From Notospermus geniculatus (Eukaryota; Nemertea; Pilidiophora; Heteronemertea; Lineidae): a stretch of DNA of 64,000 nt. Position 1 is the stretch's first letter. Each line of letters opens with the position of its first letter. The stretch is from contig NMRB01000328.1 of the NCBI GenBank assembly GCA_002633025.1, positions 66,532 to 130,531 of the forward strand, in the 5' to 3' direction. The translations under genes and the position numbers were made by a program. Below are positions 53,732-63,229 of the stretch, in pieces. The notes under the pieces were generated by a model. It had not been told where the DNA came from. It did not search any database and saw nothing but the letters and a program-made list of their open reading frames with translations.

Positions 53732-54141
53732 GAAAGGAGGGGGCAATGTGAAGAATATACATAGACGAAGCGACGAGTCAGGCCCGTGCACATCATGTAC
53801 AGTACACGTGTGTTTCTACAGCGATCGAGTGCAGCGATGTGTTTAGGCTCTAATATTTCATTAAATATTTATGTAAGGCTAAGGACAGTTCATGGTCAAC
53901 CTTACCCAGGTTGATTGTATCCCTTTTCTTACTTCTCGTATATGTGATTCAGTCATATCGTGTGAGAAATCATACTTTTATTGAGTGAAAATCGCGATCT
54001 ACGTGATTCCGTCCCCCATGTTGAACACTCAGTATTGACTCTGAAACAGTACGACGGTCGACGGTCCAAGAAGTGAAGGGCGTGGCTACAATCGACGATT
54101 GGACGATGGACAATATGACGCTGACGCTCTGATGAGATGGG
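53732..54141 (+). mobile_element. Possible polypurine tract and start of an LTR
   Basis: GAAAGGAGGGGGCA (53732-53745) is immediately followed by TGTGAAGAATATAC at 53747, the arrangement of a polypurine tract and 3' LTR. The TATA promoter at 54196 would then be the LTR promoter. I found no second LTR in the window, so the call rests on this junction alone. Confidence 0.35.
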
Positions 54142-54203
54142 CCAATGGAAAGTTATGTCACGGTGTGCGTCGTGACGCTGCGTCACGGTGTTGGCTATAT
54201 AAA
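54142..54203 (+). promoter_or_regulatory. CCAAT and TATA promoter elements
   Basis: CCAAT lies at 54142-54146 and TATATAAA at 54196-54203, correctly spaced from each other. Transcription would start near 54230 (TCAGACAGACAGG), 80 nt before the Kozak-like CACCATGG at 54307. It may drive a cellular gene or be an LTR promoter. Confidence 0.55.
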
Positions 54204-54309
54204 CCCTGACGCACGCCGGTTCAGACAGACAGGCAATCGAATCATTTGGATTATATTCAGATTTGATTCTTTTACTCTTGATTCATTATTATTGTTGGAT
54301 ACTATCACC

Positions 54310-54329
54310 ATGGCTGAAGGACATTCAAG
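54310..54329 (+). CDS. Possible minimal first exon (MAEGHS)
   Basis: ATG in a good Kozak context (CACCATGG) 107 nt past the TATA box, with a GTACGG donor-like site after 20 nt (MAEGHS plus two bases). The following exon was not identified. Confidence is low because the exon is so short. Confidence 0.25.
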
Positions 54330-54451
54330 GTACGGTACCATACAATAGACGATTTCCCGTATTTTTCTCGCCTGTCTCACACCTCCGAGGGAAATTCTCG
54401 AGACGCACATTCCTTATGACGATCAGATGTCCAGACGCTTTCTGTACCCGA

Positions 54452-54759
54452 GACGAGATTCGTAACTTTGCGTCATTCGACGGGACGCTAACTGCCTTCA
54501 GCCTCTACTTTTCTTTATTATTTAAAATTCCTTAGGCCTATATAATTAGCCCGTGGTTTAGGCCTGTTATTAGTCAGAAGCTTAGGCCTGTTTGCCTGAA
54601 GTCAGACGAGATTAACTTACTGGCGTCATTCGACGGGACGCTGTTTGCCTTAAGTCGGACGAGATTAACTTATTAGCGTCATTCGACGGGACGCTGTTTG
54701 CCTGAAGTCAGACGAGATTAACTTATTGGCGTCATTCGACGGGACGCTGACGTTTGAAG
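54452..54759. repeat. 53-bp tandem repeat, three clear copies plus a diverged one
   Basis: GTCAGACGAGATTAACTTA starts at 54601, 54654 and 54707 (53-bp period); a diverged copy is at about 54450. Each contains GCGTCATTCGACGGGACGC. Confidence 0.85.
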
Positions 54760-54766
54760 ACGCGAC

Positions 54767-55096
54767 CAGTGTTCTCCAAATCAGTTAAAAAAAGGGCTGC
54801 CCGCCCCTCTTAAAAATACCGACGGCAAAATCCGCCCCTCTTAAAAACGTCCCGCCCCTCTTAAAAATTCGTCCGCCCCTCTTAAAAATTCACCCGCCTT
54901 AATATTTATGATTTAGATCGCTCAATTATGCATCTCAGATGCTCAGAAAACGCATCTCAGAGCACCTAAAATCCAAATTTCGCTGGGGGAGGGCCCCCAC
55001 ACCCCCCGCCAAAAGGCGCCTTTGGTTCCTTGCCCGGTGCCTACGGCACCAGGCCCATCGCCGCCCCTCTTAGACCAAAACCCGTGGAGAACACTG
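54767..55096. mobile_element. 330-bp MITE with CAGTGTTCTCC ends and internal short tandem array
   Basis: CAGTGTTCTCCAAA and TGGAGAACACTG are its ends; GCGAC flanks both sides (54762-54766, 55097-55101). Inside, CCGCCCCTCTTAAAAA occurs five times in the first 130 bp. The ends resemble hAT-type termini, but the 5-bp duplication is shorter than the 8 bp of hAT. Confidence 0.75.
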
Positions 55097-55404
55097 GCGA
55101 CGGTCCTCATCCATTCCAACGTCTACCTCTACCTGCAGGCGATACCTTCTAGGCCTAGTTGAAGTTCCACCAAATTTGTGAGATACGTGTACATATATTT
55201 TTGAGAAGAAAATTTGAAATAGAATTTTAATCTTCTGGTCATTTTGTATTCATCGGTATCCGGACAATCTTGTCTTATTGAGGTCTCTCTTTCGGCATCT
55301 TATTGTCATTGTTGTCTCAGGTGAAGGATGGAGGAGTTGAGGAATACTACTTGATCGTCACACTATCATAGGCATCGTTTGGGAAATTAGTTTATTATGC
55401 GTGC

Positions 55405-55805
55405 AAAAGTACAGTGGAACCTCCCTTATAGGAGTGTACACTGGCGACTTTTTTCCACGACAAGGGGCGAATCTGAAGTCTGCGACATTCCCTCGACGAG
55501 CTGCGATATTGAGCGTGAATGTGTTTCGCATAGGAGCATGGAGCCAGAGAATCACTGCGAACATAGACGACAGTCTGCGAAGAGCTACGATTTTTTCATT
55601 CGTCCCTTGTCACAGGCCAAAATTCGCCAGTGGGACACTAGTATTAACGGACACCTCTGCCAGGAGGACACCTCTCTAATCAGGACACCAATGTTCAGTC
55701 CCAAACTGGTCATTTCTATTCATTTCAACCTCTATAATCAGGACACCTCTCAATTAAGGACAGCATTTGTCAGTCCCGAAGGTGTCCTTAATAGAGAGGT
55801 TCAGC
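55405..55805. mobile_element. pogo/Tigger-like MITE with a nested fold-back
   Basis: TACAGTGGAACCTCCC on the left is a pogo-type terminus; the right end, AGAGAGGTTCAGCAG, is degenerate. At about 55438-55635 a separate fold-back unit (CACTGGCGACTTTTTT ... AAAATTCGCCAGTG) is inserted. GGACACCTCT words fill the remainder. Confidence 0.6.
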
Positions 55806-56719
55806 AGTTCTGTGCTAGCTGCACAATTTTATGTTTCTCCAGATTTTGTATTAGTAGTTTAGACAAGTTACTGTACTGTGAGGCGGTCATATTGGCTATT
55901 GGGTCATTCCATGCCAAACCACTCAATTTTTTTCCGGCCCCCCTCCGATTTTGATGAAATTTGGCATACTTGTGGACATCCTTGAGAAACCACAACATAC
56001 AAAATTTTGGTTCGTTTAGATCATTTTTCATGGATCCAGAGCATTTTGAAAATTTTGCAGTTTTTGCATAAATTAGTGACATTGAAACAGGAAATTGGCT
56101 ATAATTCGTTAACCCATGACCCGATTTGCATAAATTTGGTGTCATCAGGAAGGGGAGAACATTCCCTTTCCAATGATATGTAACACGATGAATTTCCAAG
56201 GCCATGACATTTTCACGGTCATTTGACGTGTCCGTGACATTTGACCTACTTTTTCAGGCAATGAGTATCAATCAATTTTCACGAAATTTCATTCAGCAAT
56301 ACGCATTGAAGTAACCATCGAGCCAGCAAAATTTCAGTTTGGAGAATCCACTGGTTCGGGAGATATTCAAGGAAGACTCTTTGACCTATGGGGTGTTCCT
56401 GTAACAAATGCTGGCAAAGACACAAGTCACAATACATGTGTTGCCATGTACACAGAAATGCTGTCACACAGTGTTCTAGTGATCCATATGTTGAAAGTTT
56501 CGTCATTAAAGCTTAAAGGCCAGGTTGCTTGAATAAAGGTGCCCACCCAATAATTAACGCTGGGCAAGTAGCTGGCAGCTATGAGAATACCACGTACAGG
56601 TGATGTGGGCCATGAATCCTAAAATTTTCTTTCCACTCCGGTGCTATTTCTCCTGAGTTTCAAAAGCCGGGCACTAGTTTTCACCAGGTAACAACAGTGT
56701 ACTTCGTTTTAGTATTCCT

Positions 56720-57260
56720 TTCTTGGACCAGCACCGCCGCTGATCCAAGATGGCCGCTATGGTGGCCAACTTGAATTCGGTTTCCGTCAATAAGCTTGAA
56801 AACGCTTCAAGCGATCAACCTGAAATTTTTCTTGATGGTTTGTTTCTTGGAGGAAAGGTTCCATTCGATGACCAGCACCGCCGCCCATCCAAGATGGTGG
56901 CCATCTTGAATTCGGTTTCCATCAATTAACTTTGAGACCACTTTGAGTGATCAACCTGATTTTTTTTGTGAGCGTTTGTCTCGATGATCAGCACCGCCGA
57001 CTGTCAAAGATGGTGACTATGGCGGTCATTTTGAATTGATTTGAATTTTATTCTTGTAATATCTTGAGAATGCCTTGAGCGATGGCCCTGAAATTTTTGA
57101 TGATTATTGGTCTCTATCAAAGGACGTTCCTTTTAATGACCAGCATCTTGAATTACGCAGTGTCTCTCAGTTACCTTCAGGACGCTTTGAGCGATCAACC
57201 TGAAATTTTTTTGAGAGCGTTTGTCTCTATCAGGGGAACGTTCCTTTTAATGACCAGCAC
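56720..57260. repeat. Imperfect 115-150 bp tandem array inside the inverted-repeat element
   Basis: GACCAGCACCGCCG, then CCAAGATGG and TTGAATTCGGTTTCC recur at about 56726, 56872, 56988, 57138 and 57250. Unit length varies. Confidence 0.75.
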
Positions 57261-57398
57261 GACAGCTTCCCCCAATATGCCATGTGGGTATGCCATGTGG
57301 GCCCTGCCCACAAACAACAAACAATGTACCTGTCAACATTATGCCACTCTCTGCGTTGCTCTTGTTCTAACAAGATAGTCCTAAAATCAATATGAACT

Positions 57399-57765
57399 AC
57401 AGTGGAACCCCGGTAACACGACCACCGAAGGGACCTTGTTCAAGTGGTCGTGTTAGCTGGGTGGTCGCGTTACTGAGATTACTGGCCTGAGAGCCAGCTG
57501 CCGATACATGAACGTCGGGGGCCAAAACGGCAGATCCTGCCTGCCTAACTCCCATGATCAGTCGATCAGCTGGTCCAGTTGTTTTGTTTATTGATGGCTT
57601 CTTGTTTGTCAGTGAGTTGCTGTACATTGATTTTATGTGGCAACATTGTCACAAAAATACTATATTTTCACTATAATTTTGCACTTTTCCAACTATATTT
57701 ACGATTATACAAAACTGAGTTGGACGGCAATAACGAAGTGCGTTACTGTTACCTGGTACAAATTG
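57399..57765. repeat. pogo-like terminal fragment and flank
   Basis: TACAGTGGAACCCCGGTAAC begins a CGACCAC..GTGGTCG fold-back typical of CAGTGGAACC pogo-like repeats. The remainder, to the start of the right inverted arm, is unremarkable. Confidence 0.5.
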
Positions 57766-58560
57766 GTGCCCGGCTTTTGAAACTCAGGAGAAATAGCACT
57801 GCAGTTGAAAGAAAATTTAGGATTCATGGCCCACATCACTTGTATGTTGTTCTCATACTGTACTTAGTTGCCAGCCACTAGTCCAGCGTTAATTATTGGG
57901 TGGGCACCTCTATTCAAGCATCCTGGCTTTTAAGCTTAACATACAGGACATTAATGATGAAACTTTCAACATATGGATCTCTAGAACACTGTGTGACAGC
58001 AATTATGTGTACATGGTAATACATGTATTGTGACTTGTGTCTTTGCCAGCATTTGTTACAGGAACACCCCATAGGTCAAAGAGTCTTCCTTGAATATCTC
58101 CCGAACCAGTGGATTCTCCAAACTGAAATTTTGCTGGCTCGATGGTTACTTCAATGCGTATTGCTGAATGAAATTTCGTGAAAATTGATTGATACTCATT
58201 GCCTGAAAAAGTAGGTCAAAGGTCACGGACACGTCAAATGACCGTGAAAATGTCATGACCCAGAAAATTAATCGTGTTTTATATCATTGGAAAGGGAATT
58301 TTCTCCCCTTTCTAATGACGCCAAATTTATGCAAATCGGGTCATGGGTTAACGAATTATAGCCAATTTTCTGTTTCAGTGTCACCGATTTATGCGAAAAC
58401 TGCAAAATTTTCAAAATACTCTATATCCGTGAAAAGCGATCTGAACGAACTAAAATTTGGCACGTTGCGGTTTCTCAAGAATGTCCACAAGTCTGCCAAA
58501 TTTGATCAAAATCGGAGGGGGGCGGGAAAAAATTGAGTGGTTTGGCATGGAATGACCCTA

Positions 58561-59149
58561 TTGCAAGTTGCATTGTGTAGTTTTGTTAAAATAGAGATTT
58601 TAACTACGCTGTGGGGATGTGGTGAGAGCTATGTATAGCGCGCATGCGCAGAGGGCGTGTGGTAGGCCTACTTCCGCCCAGAAAGAATGGAGGAGAATAA
58701 ATAGCAGAGAGTTAGAAGTATACCAAGTCGGCCTGATCTTCATCATTTCCCAAGCCATAAGCCCCAGATATACGACATCATTATGTAATGAGAGATGACG
58801 TTTTTCATATAAATTAACACAAAATGAGTCAAAATGCATAAAACGTCATTTCCCAATTATGTATAAACTGCTTAAAAAACGCCACAGAATATGCTTATTT
58901 GATTCCGAGGCACCATATTTCTATCTGTTGGTAATAAATTTATGGGGTGTAAATCCAACCGTTCAAAAGTTAGCTGTACATTGTCTCCCATTCTCCTACA
59001 AGCCTCAGTTGTTGCGTCCATTGATGTCCAATGATAAAGTCAGTTCGCAAAAATGGGGGCCACCCCACAAAGAGGGTGGTGGTCAGAAAATTTGAACCCC
59101 ATCAATTTCTGATAGTTTGGACACAAAAATCCTACGGGAGCTGCTTTGC
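58561..59149. repeat. Copy of the segment at 16485-16790, plus flank
   Basis: About 58795-59060 is the reverse complement of 16489-16790 (ATCCAACCGTTCAAAAGTTAG, AATGATAAAGTCA). The remainder, 58561-58790, shows no feature. Confidence 0.6.
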
Positions 59150-60440
59150 TGACACACCATACCGCACTATTGTTGGGGAAATCCCCCAAGAAATAACTGA
59201 CAGCTTTTTTAGTGGAAACTTCACGTCACCTTAAAAGACAAGGTGTTCCAGCGTTCCACTCCATTGCGTCACACAACAGAAATTTTGTCAATCTTGAGAG
59301 ATTGTCATTTTGAGAATGGCCTAGACTTGGACACCCCCCTCCAATCCTATTTGTGCATTCAGATGGGGGGGGGGCTGACCACAGAACTAACCTTGGTCGT
59401 GTTCAGGTTTCACTGGTTCTTCTCTGGATGCAACTCGATCTTGTTGCAGTGCGTACTGACAGTTGGGCAAATTTGGCAGAAAGAGGTAACTCCCTTTTAA
59501 ATCTAGGGTTGCAAGGGACTTCATTTGCTAGGTCATGCATTGAAAATCCAGAGTTAGAGCATGCTGTGGTGAAATGTACTACTCTTGATGCATTGAGGAA
59601 AAAAAGGGGAGGCAAACGCTCAGCTGAAAAAGGCCAACAAAAAGAGTCTAAAAAATGTCTTGACCACTTTGAGTGTAAGGTTCTCACACCTTAAACTGAA
59701 AGAGGAACCAGTTGAAGTGCACAAGGGTGTAAAAACGTCTTTCAATGATACTGTGTTTTCTTCATTTGATGTGATTGACGGCTCTTTTGAAGCAGACTGT
59801 TTGCAATAGTCAGTTCTCAAAAAGAATGCTGATTGGCAGAATTTCCTCACCAACCAAACCAAAAACAGCCAATATGTCTTTCAAGTGAAAAAGTGTTGCA
59901 ACCCAGAGTGTGGTCTGTGTCTAGTGCAGCCTCCAAGGATCCTTGAAGACAAGTTTGAACACTTGCGTTTCATTCCTGATCCTGTGAAGACTGCCCTTGG
60001 CATTAGGTTATGAAGATTTTAAGAATCTCTATGGCACAAAGACAACTGACAAAGACCGTCCTTCACAGAAAAAGGAGGGCAAGTCGGAGGGAGATCTGCA
60101 AAAGGGTAGAAAAGAACTACTTGTAAGTGCTAGAGTTAGAAATACCATTACCTGTGTGAAAACCTAGATGTGTGTTCAGCCAGGCTAGGTTGACCAGGAA
60201 TGAGTTGACTGCTCTTGATCAAGTCAAAGCAGAAAGATGGTACACCTGTGGTTCCGCTCTTTTCCAGCCTTTGTCTTTTCCAGGTGATGTTCTTGAAAAT
60301 GCAGTTGTTGTTCTTCAGGGTCTCACTTGTGGTTCTGACATGGAAGCCACCTATTATAGTGCAGTCACAGTTCATTTTGAAGATGATTGCTTCTGCTGTG
60401 ACAGGGAGACCTGGCTTTTGATGATGAAGTAGATGAGGCT
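59150..60440 (+). pseudogene. Decayed transposon protein of a multi-copy animal family
   Basis: Blocks appear in order but in shifting frames: STPLRHTTEILSILRD (59250), VHSDGGGADHRT..VQVSLVLLW (59350), WANLAERGNSLLNLGLQGTS (59470), YVFQVKKC..CGLCL and FEHLRFIPDPV (59875), a DRPSQKK segment, and TCGSDMEATYYSA..CFCC (60340). The acidic residues in SDGG and in AER may be transposase-like active-site residues. I know these blocks from uncharacterised multi-copy proteins of cnidarians and marine deuterostomes. A G-run near 59370 shifts the first frame, and a stop lies at about 59806. The gene is dead. The superfamily name is uncertain. Confidence 0.6.
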
Positions 60441-61085
60441 ACGAGAAACTTCCAGACTGTAAGGCCAATCTGCAAAAATGTCAAAGGTTACTCGAGCCTA
60501 CCCGGGTCTGCACTTGGGAAAGATACTCATGTGCAGAAACCATAAATCCGGCCTTTCATGACCCGGCACCAGGCGGCGGGAGTTATGATTTCCTCCACTG
60601 CTATTGACAAAATTCAACCAGTAATTGTATCGTGTTTTATTTGTGCTTCGGTGGGGTGAAGTGGCTTATGCGTGAAGTATCAATAATACGAATTCACAAC
60701 TGCACTTGGTTCAAGACTAAGAGAGTGTTAAGGTACTGTCACAGTGAGCTACTTCTCAAAACGTCCTGTCCCGTCCAAAAAAACCGTAAAACGGGCTAGA
60801 ACGTGTAATTGTTGACCAAATAATGTCTCAAAGTCATGGAACACCCTTCCCGTCCGAGCCCGTCCATGAAGTTCGTAAAAAGACTGTAAAAACTTGCCAC
60901 TACGTCCATTCCGTTCGCACACAGTTTGAGCCCTTTCGGCAAAATTTTCAAGAACATATTGAGAACTAGCTCAGTGAGATGGGGCATTACTAACCAAATT
61001 TCTCTCCTAGATCCGCTTACCGGTATATCACAACCTTGATTCCTATAACACCAATCCTCACAACATGCTACATCTATCTTTTCAG
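60441..61085. other. No gene; upstream intron of the zinc-finger gene
   Basis: This contains CCCGTCC and its complement repeatedly (60760-60880), likely a decayed fold-back. It ends in the pyrimidine tract CTATCTTTTCAG. Confidence 0.4.
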
Positions 61086-61658
61086 ATGGCAACCCCACAA
61101 TTCGAGTGCGTCACCTGTGGCTATGAGGACCTGCACCACGCAGTGATCAACCACGTGATTAAGACCCACATCAAGGCCAGCGAGGTACCATTTTACTGCA
61201 TGCTATGCCAGGCCCGGATAAAGACACGAACAAACGCCGTACGTCATTTGGAGCGATTCCACAAACCCTTGAACAAGACGTTCTCAGGCCTACTGAAAGA
61301 TTGGGACCATTCGTCAGGCAGACATCACATCCGGCCGGCAGCAGTTTCAGTGGCCTCACCACCTAAGCAGAGTGTTGCGGAATCGTTCAAGCCAAAGACC
61401 CCCACCACACCATCACCTATCAAACTCAGAAGAATTTTATTGCAAGAACGTGAGAGCATCAAACGGCGTCTGCTACAGGATAAGACGAATGAGAACTTGT
61501 TTGGAGCAGAATCCACTGAGAAGACTGCACCACATAACAGTAACACACTTATGGCTAAGATTGACACTTTGGTGGCACAACAGCAATGTCACACTGAGTT
61601 AATCAAAGGAAAGAACCAGCTGCTGAAAACAGTCGTACAACAGATTTTTACATCTTGA
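61086..61658 (+). CDS. C2H2 zinc-finger protein with C-terminal coiled coil
   Basis: The exon starts exactly at ATG after acceptor TACATCTATCTTTTCAG; an upstream non-coding exon is expected. The protein is 190 residues. Two C2H2-type fingers are visible: FECVTCGYEDLHHAV..HVIKTH and FYCMLCQARIKTRTNAV..LERFH, both C-x2-C with H-x4-H. A linker rich in Lys/Pro/Thr (PKTPTTPSPIKLRR) and a C-terminal helix (LMAKIDTLVAQQQCHTEL) follow. Role: probably DNA or RNA binding, in the nucleus. The stop is TGA 61656, with AATAAA at 61676-61681. It is intronless within the coding part, so a transposon or retrogene origin is possible. Confidence 0.6.
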   Translation: MATPQFECVTCGYEDLHHAVINHVIKTHIKASEVPFYCMLCQARIKTRTNAVRHLERFHKPLNKTFSGLLKDWDHSSGRHHIRPAAVSVASPPKQSVAESFKPKTPTTPSPIKLRRILLQERESIKRRLLQDKTNENLFGAESTEKTAPHNSNTLMAKIDTLVAQQQCHTELIKGKNQLLKTVVQQIFTS

Positions 61659-61809
61659 ATGACATTTTCCACAATAATAAATGATGAATGACAATATGAT
61701 AATAAGAATAAGAATGACTCCTTTGCAGTGCTACAAGTACTTAATGTGTTCCATCATAAGCTTGTTTCTATTTGCAGTTTATAGCACTTGTTTACATTTA
61801 TCTTCCAGA

Positions 61810-62060
61810 CTGATGCACTTCAGACTGTAAATGTGAGGGGATACCCAACTAAAGTACATACACGCACTTTGCCTCAAGGATAAAACTGGAACTGTGCGCC
61901 TGTCATTGTGGAGAGAACAAACCGACATCTCTTTGCAAGCTGGACAGTTCATAACAGTCACCAATGCTGCTGTTAGTGTTTCTAACCAAGACCCCGCACT
62001 GTCCTCTACAGAGCACACAGTTACATGTAGCACCCTTTATGTGAACTACATGTTCCAGCG
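61810..62060 (+). pseudogene. OB-fold-like coding remnant downstream of the zinc-finger gene
   Basis: After a good acceptor (TTACATTTATCTTCCAG) the sequence reads TDALQTVNVRGYPTKVHTRTL, stops, and continues one base out of frame as KTGTVRLSLWREQTDISLQ and AGQFITVTNAAVSV. The order (basic strand, TGTVRLSLW, hydrophobic strands) resembles an RPA-type OB fold. It may be a lost second exon of the zinc-finger gene or a separate element piece. Confidence 0.35.
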
Positions 62061-62376
62061 TTTTATTTTACATACATTATTGTAGCTTGATCTTGGCACT
62101 CTGCTGACTACGGAAACTGTGCAGGAAGAAAATGTCCCAGAAGATGTGCCATCAGCTTTCCAAACCCAGACGGTTCTGGATGTAGTGATGGAGGCTAAGT
62201 ACTCAGATCTGACCGTAGCAAATGTAGAGGATGTTGCTTTTCAATTTTCACAATCACCTTTACTACTCAGTTTTCTCTGAATATTTTGTGTGTCCCTCTT
62301 TCTACCATTTCGTGAAATGCTACTTTGAAAGTACCACAGGAAACGAACATCAGATGTAAACAGAGAACCACCTCAC

Positions 62377-62606
62377 CTTTTTATCCTCAGGATGACACTT
62401 GTTTTCTTTCCTACAGGCATGACAGGTTTGCCAAGCAGCGTGAACAGGTTTCGTAAGACATACGTTGCAAGTGAGCAGATCTGCAGTTTGAAGAGCCATT
62501 TGCTTCAACAGATTTGCCATGTTCTGGCCAAAAAAGACGTTCATGATTGATTCGATGACTCCATCCCAAGCGTTCCTAATCGTGGACTGGGCAATGAAGT
62601 TCTCGA
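62377..62606 (-). CDS. Candidate minus-strand exon, Cys-rich, unknown
   Basis: The frame encodes TIRNAWDGVIESIMNVFFGQ, then LLTCNVCLTKPVHAAWQTCH and ACRKENKC, a string of CxxC pairs that could bind zinc. It ends at an AAAG/GTGAGG donor. The upstream side is cut by the dispersed-repeat terminus at 62606, so the real acceptor is missing or replaced. Either a host exon truncated by repeat insertion or a piece of an element. Confidence 0.4.
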
Positions 62607-62660
62607 CGGATGACGACGACGGACGCTGCACCACGACAAAAGCTCACAGGTGAGCTAAAA
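62606..62660. repeat. Dispersed-repeat terminus with AGCTCACAGGTGAGCT hairpin
   Basis: CGGATGACGACGACGGACGC, then CTGCACCACG, then AGCTCACAGGTGAGCT and an A-run. It matches 2727-2785 directly and 16262-16330 inverted, and marks the end of the family. Confidence 0.8.
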
Positions 62661-62673
62661 AGCGCAATCAGAT

Positions 62674-62772
62674 GATCATGAGCAAGCCTTAGAACTACAA
62701 TGGCGTAGTATGAGGGACAACCTCCTGTTCCATGGTCTGAATGAAGAAGTCGGTGAAGACCTGTTCGTGTAG
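62674..62772 (+). pseudogene. Non-LTR retrotransposon ORF1-like fragment
   Basis: The frame reads ALELQWRSMRDNLLFHGLNE, a pattern of the coiled-coil/RRM junction of LINE ORF1 proteins (R-S-x-R-x-N-L-x-x-x-G). It stops at TAG 62770. No reverse transcriptase follows in the window. Confidence 0.5.
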
Positions 62773-62943
62773 TTTGAACGAGACAACATTCTCAATCTAA
62801 ATAATGAAGATCAAATATGTCCAATACGTCCATCTCTCCAGGATTTCACACTCCCCGGACATATTCAGGAGGCAGTGGAATCAGCATAGATTGCGAACAG
62901 AGTAAGCCACTCCTTTGCAGTTTTTGTACAAAGGTCTCTTGAA

Positions 62944-63222
62944 ATGCAAGGCTCTCATCATACAGCAGTCCAAAGCATTTTCCACCCAGTGTCTGAGCAG
63001 GAAGAGGAAGATGACGAGAATGAAGAAGGTGATAAAGAAATTATAATAAACCTGACAATTGTTGATATTCCAGAGACAGCGAGACCTCTCTCTGATGAAC
63101 AATTCCATGAACTGCAAACCCGTGTGAACCCCAAGCCTGACACTGAGTTAAGTGATCAAGCTCACGGACTGAGAAGATGGGACAAGACTAATAAATGCTT
63201 TCATTTGGATTTTGCAGTATAA
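62944..63222 (+). CDS. Acidic ORF, unknown, probably element-derived
   Basis: It starts ATGCAAGGC and runs 92 codons to TAA. The product has an acidic centre (EQEEEDDENEEGDKE) and a LSDEQFHELQTRVNP segment. No splice signals were found, and no family is recognised; it follows the LINE-like fragment. Confidence 0.25.
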   Translation: MQGSHHTAVQSIFHPVSEQEEEDDENEEGDKEIIINLTIVDIPETARPLSDEQFHELQTRVNPKPDTELSDQAHGLRRWDKTNKCFHLDFAV

Positions 63223-63229
63223 TTCATTA

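Larger units (their letters stand above)
55905..58560. mobile_element. 2.6-kb element with ~780-bp inverted arms
   Basis: GGGTCATTCCATGCCAAACC at about 55909 pairs with its complement at about 58536-58555, and the arms stay alignable to about 56690 and 57766. They include TGAAACTTTCAACATATGGA and TAATTATTGGGTGGGCACC in opposite orientations. The centre holds a tandem array (56720-57260) and a pogo-like fragment (57399). No transposase is present, so it is non-autonomous. Confidence 0.85.

Noticed and set aside
53247-53796. Minus-strand ORFs rich in Ser, Pro and Leu
   Set aside because: They are shadows of the Arg/Glu-rich plus-strand frame.
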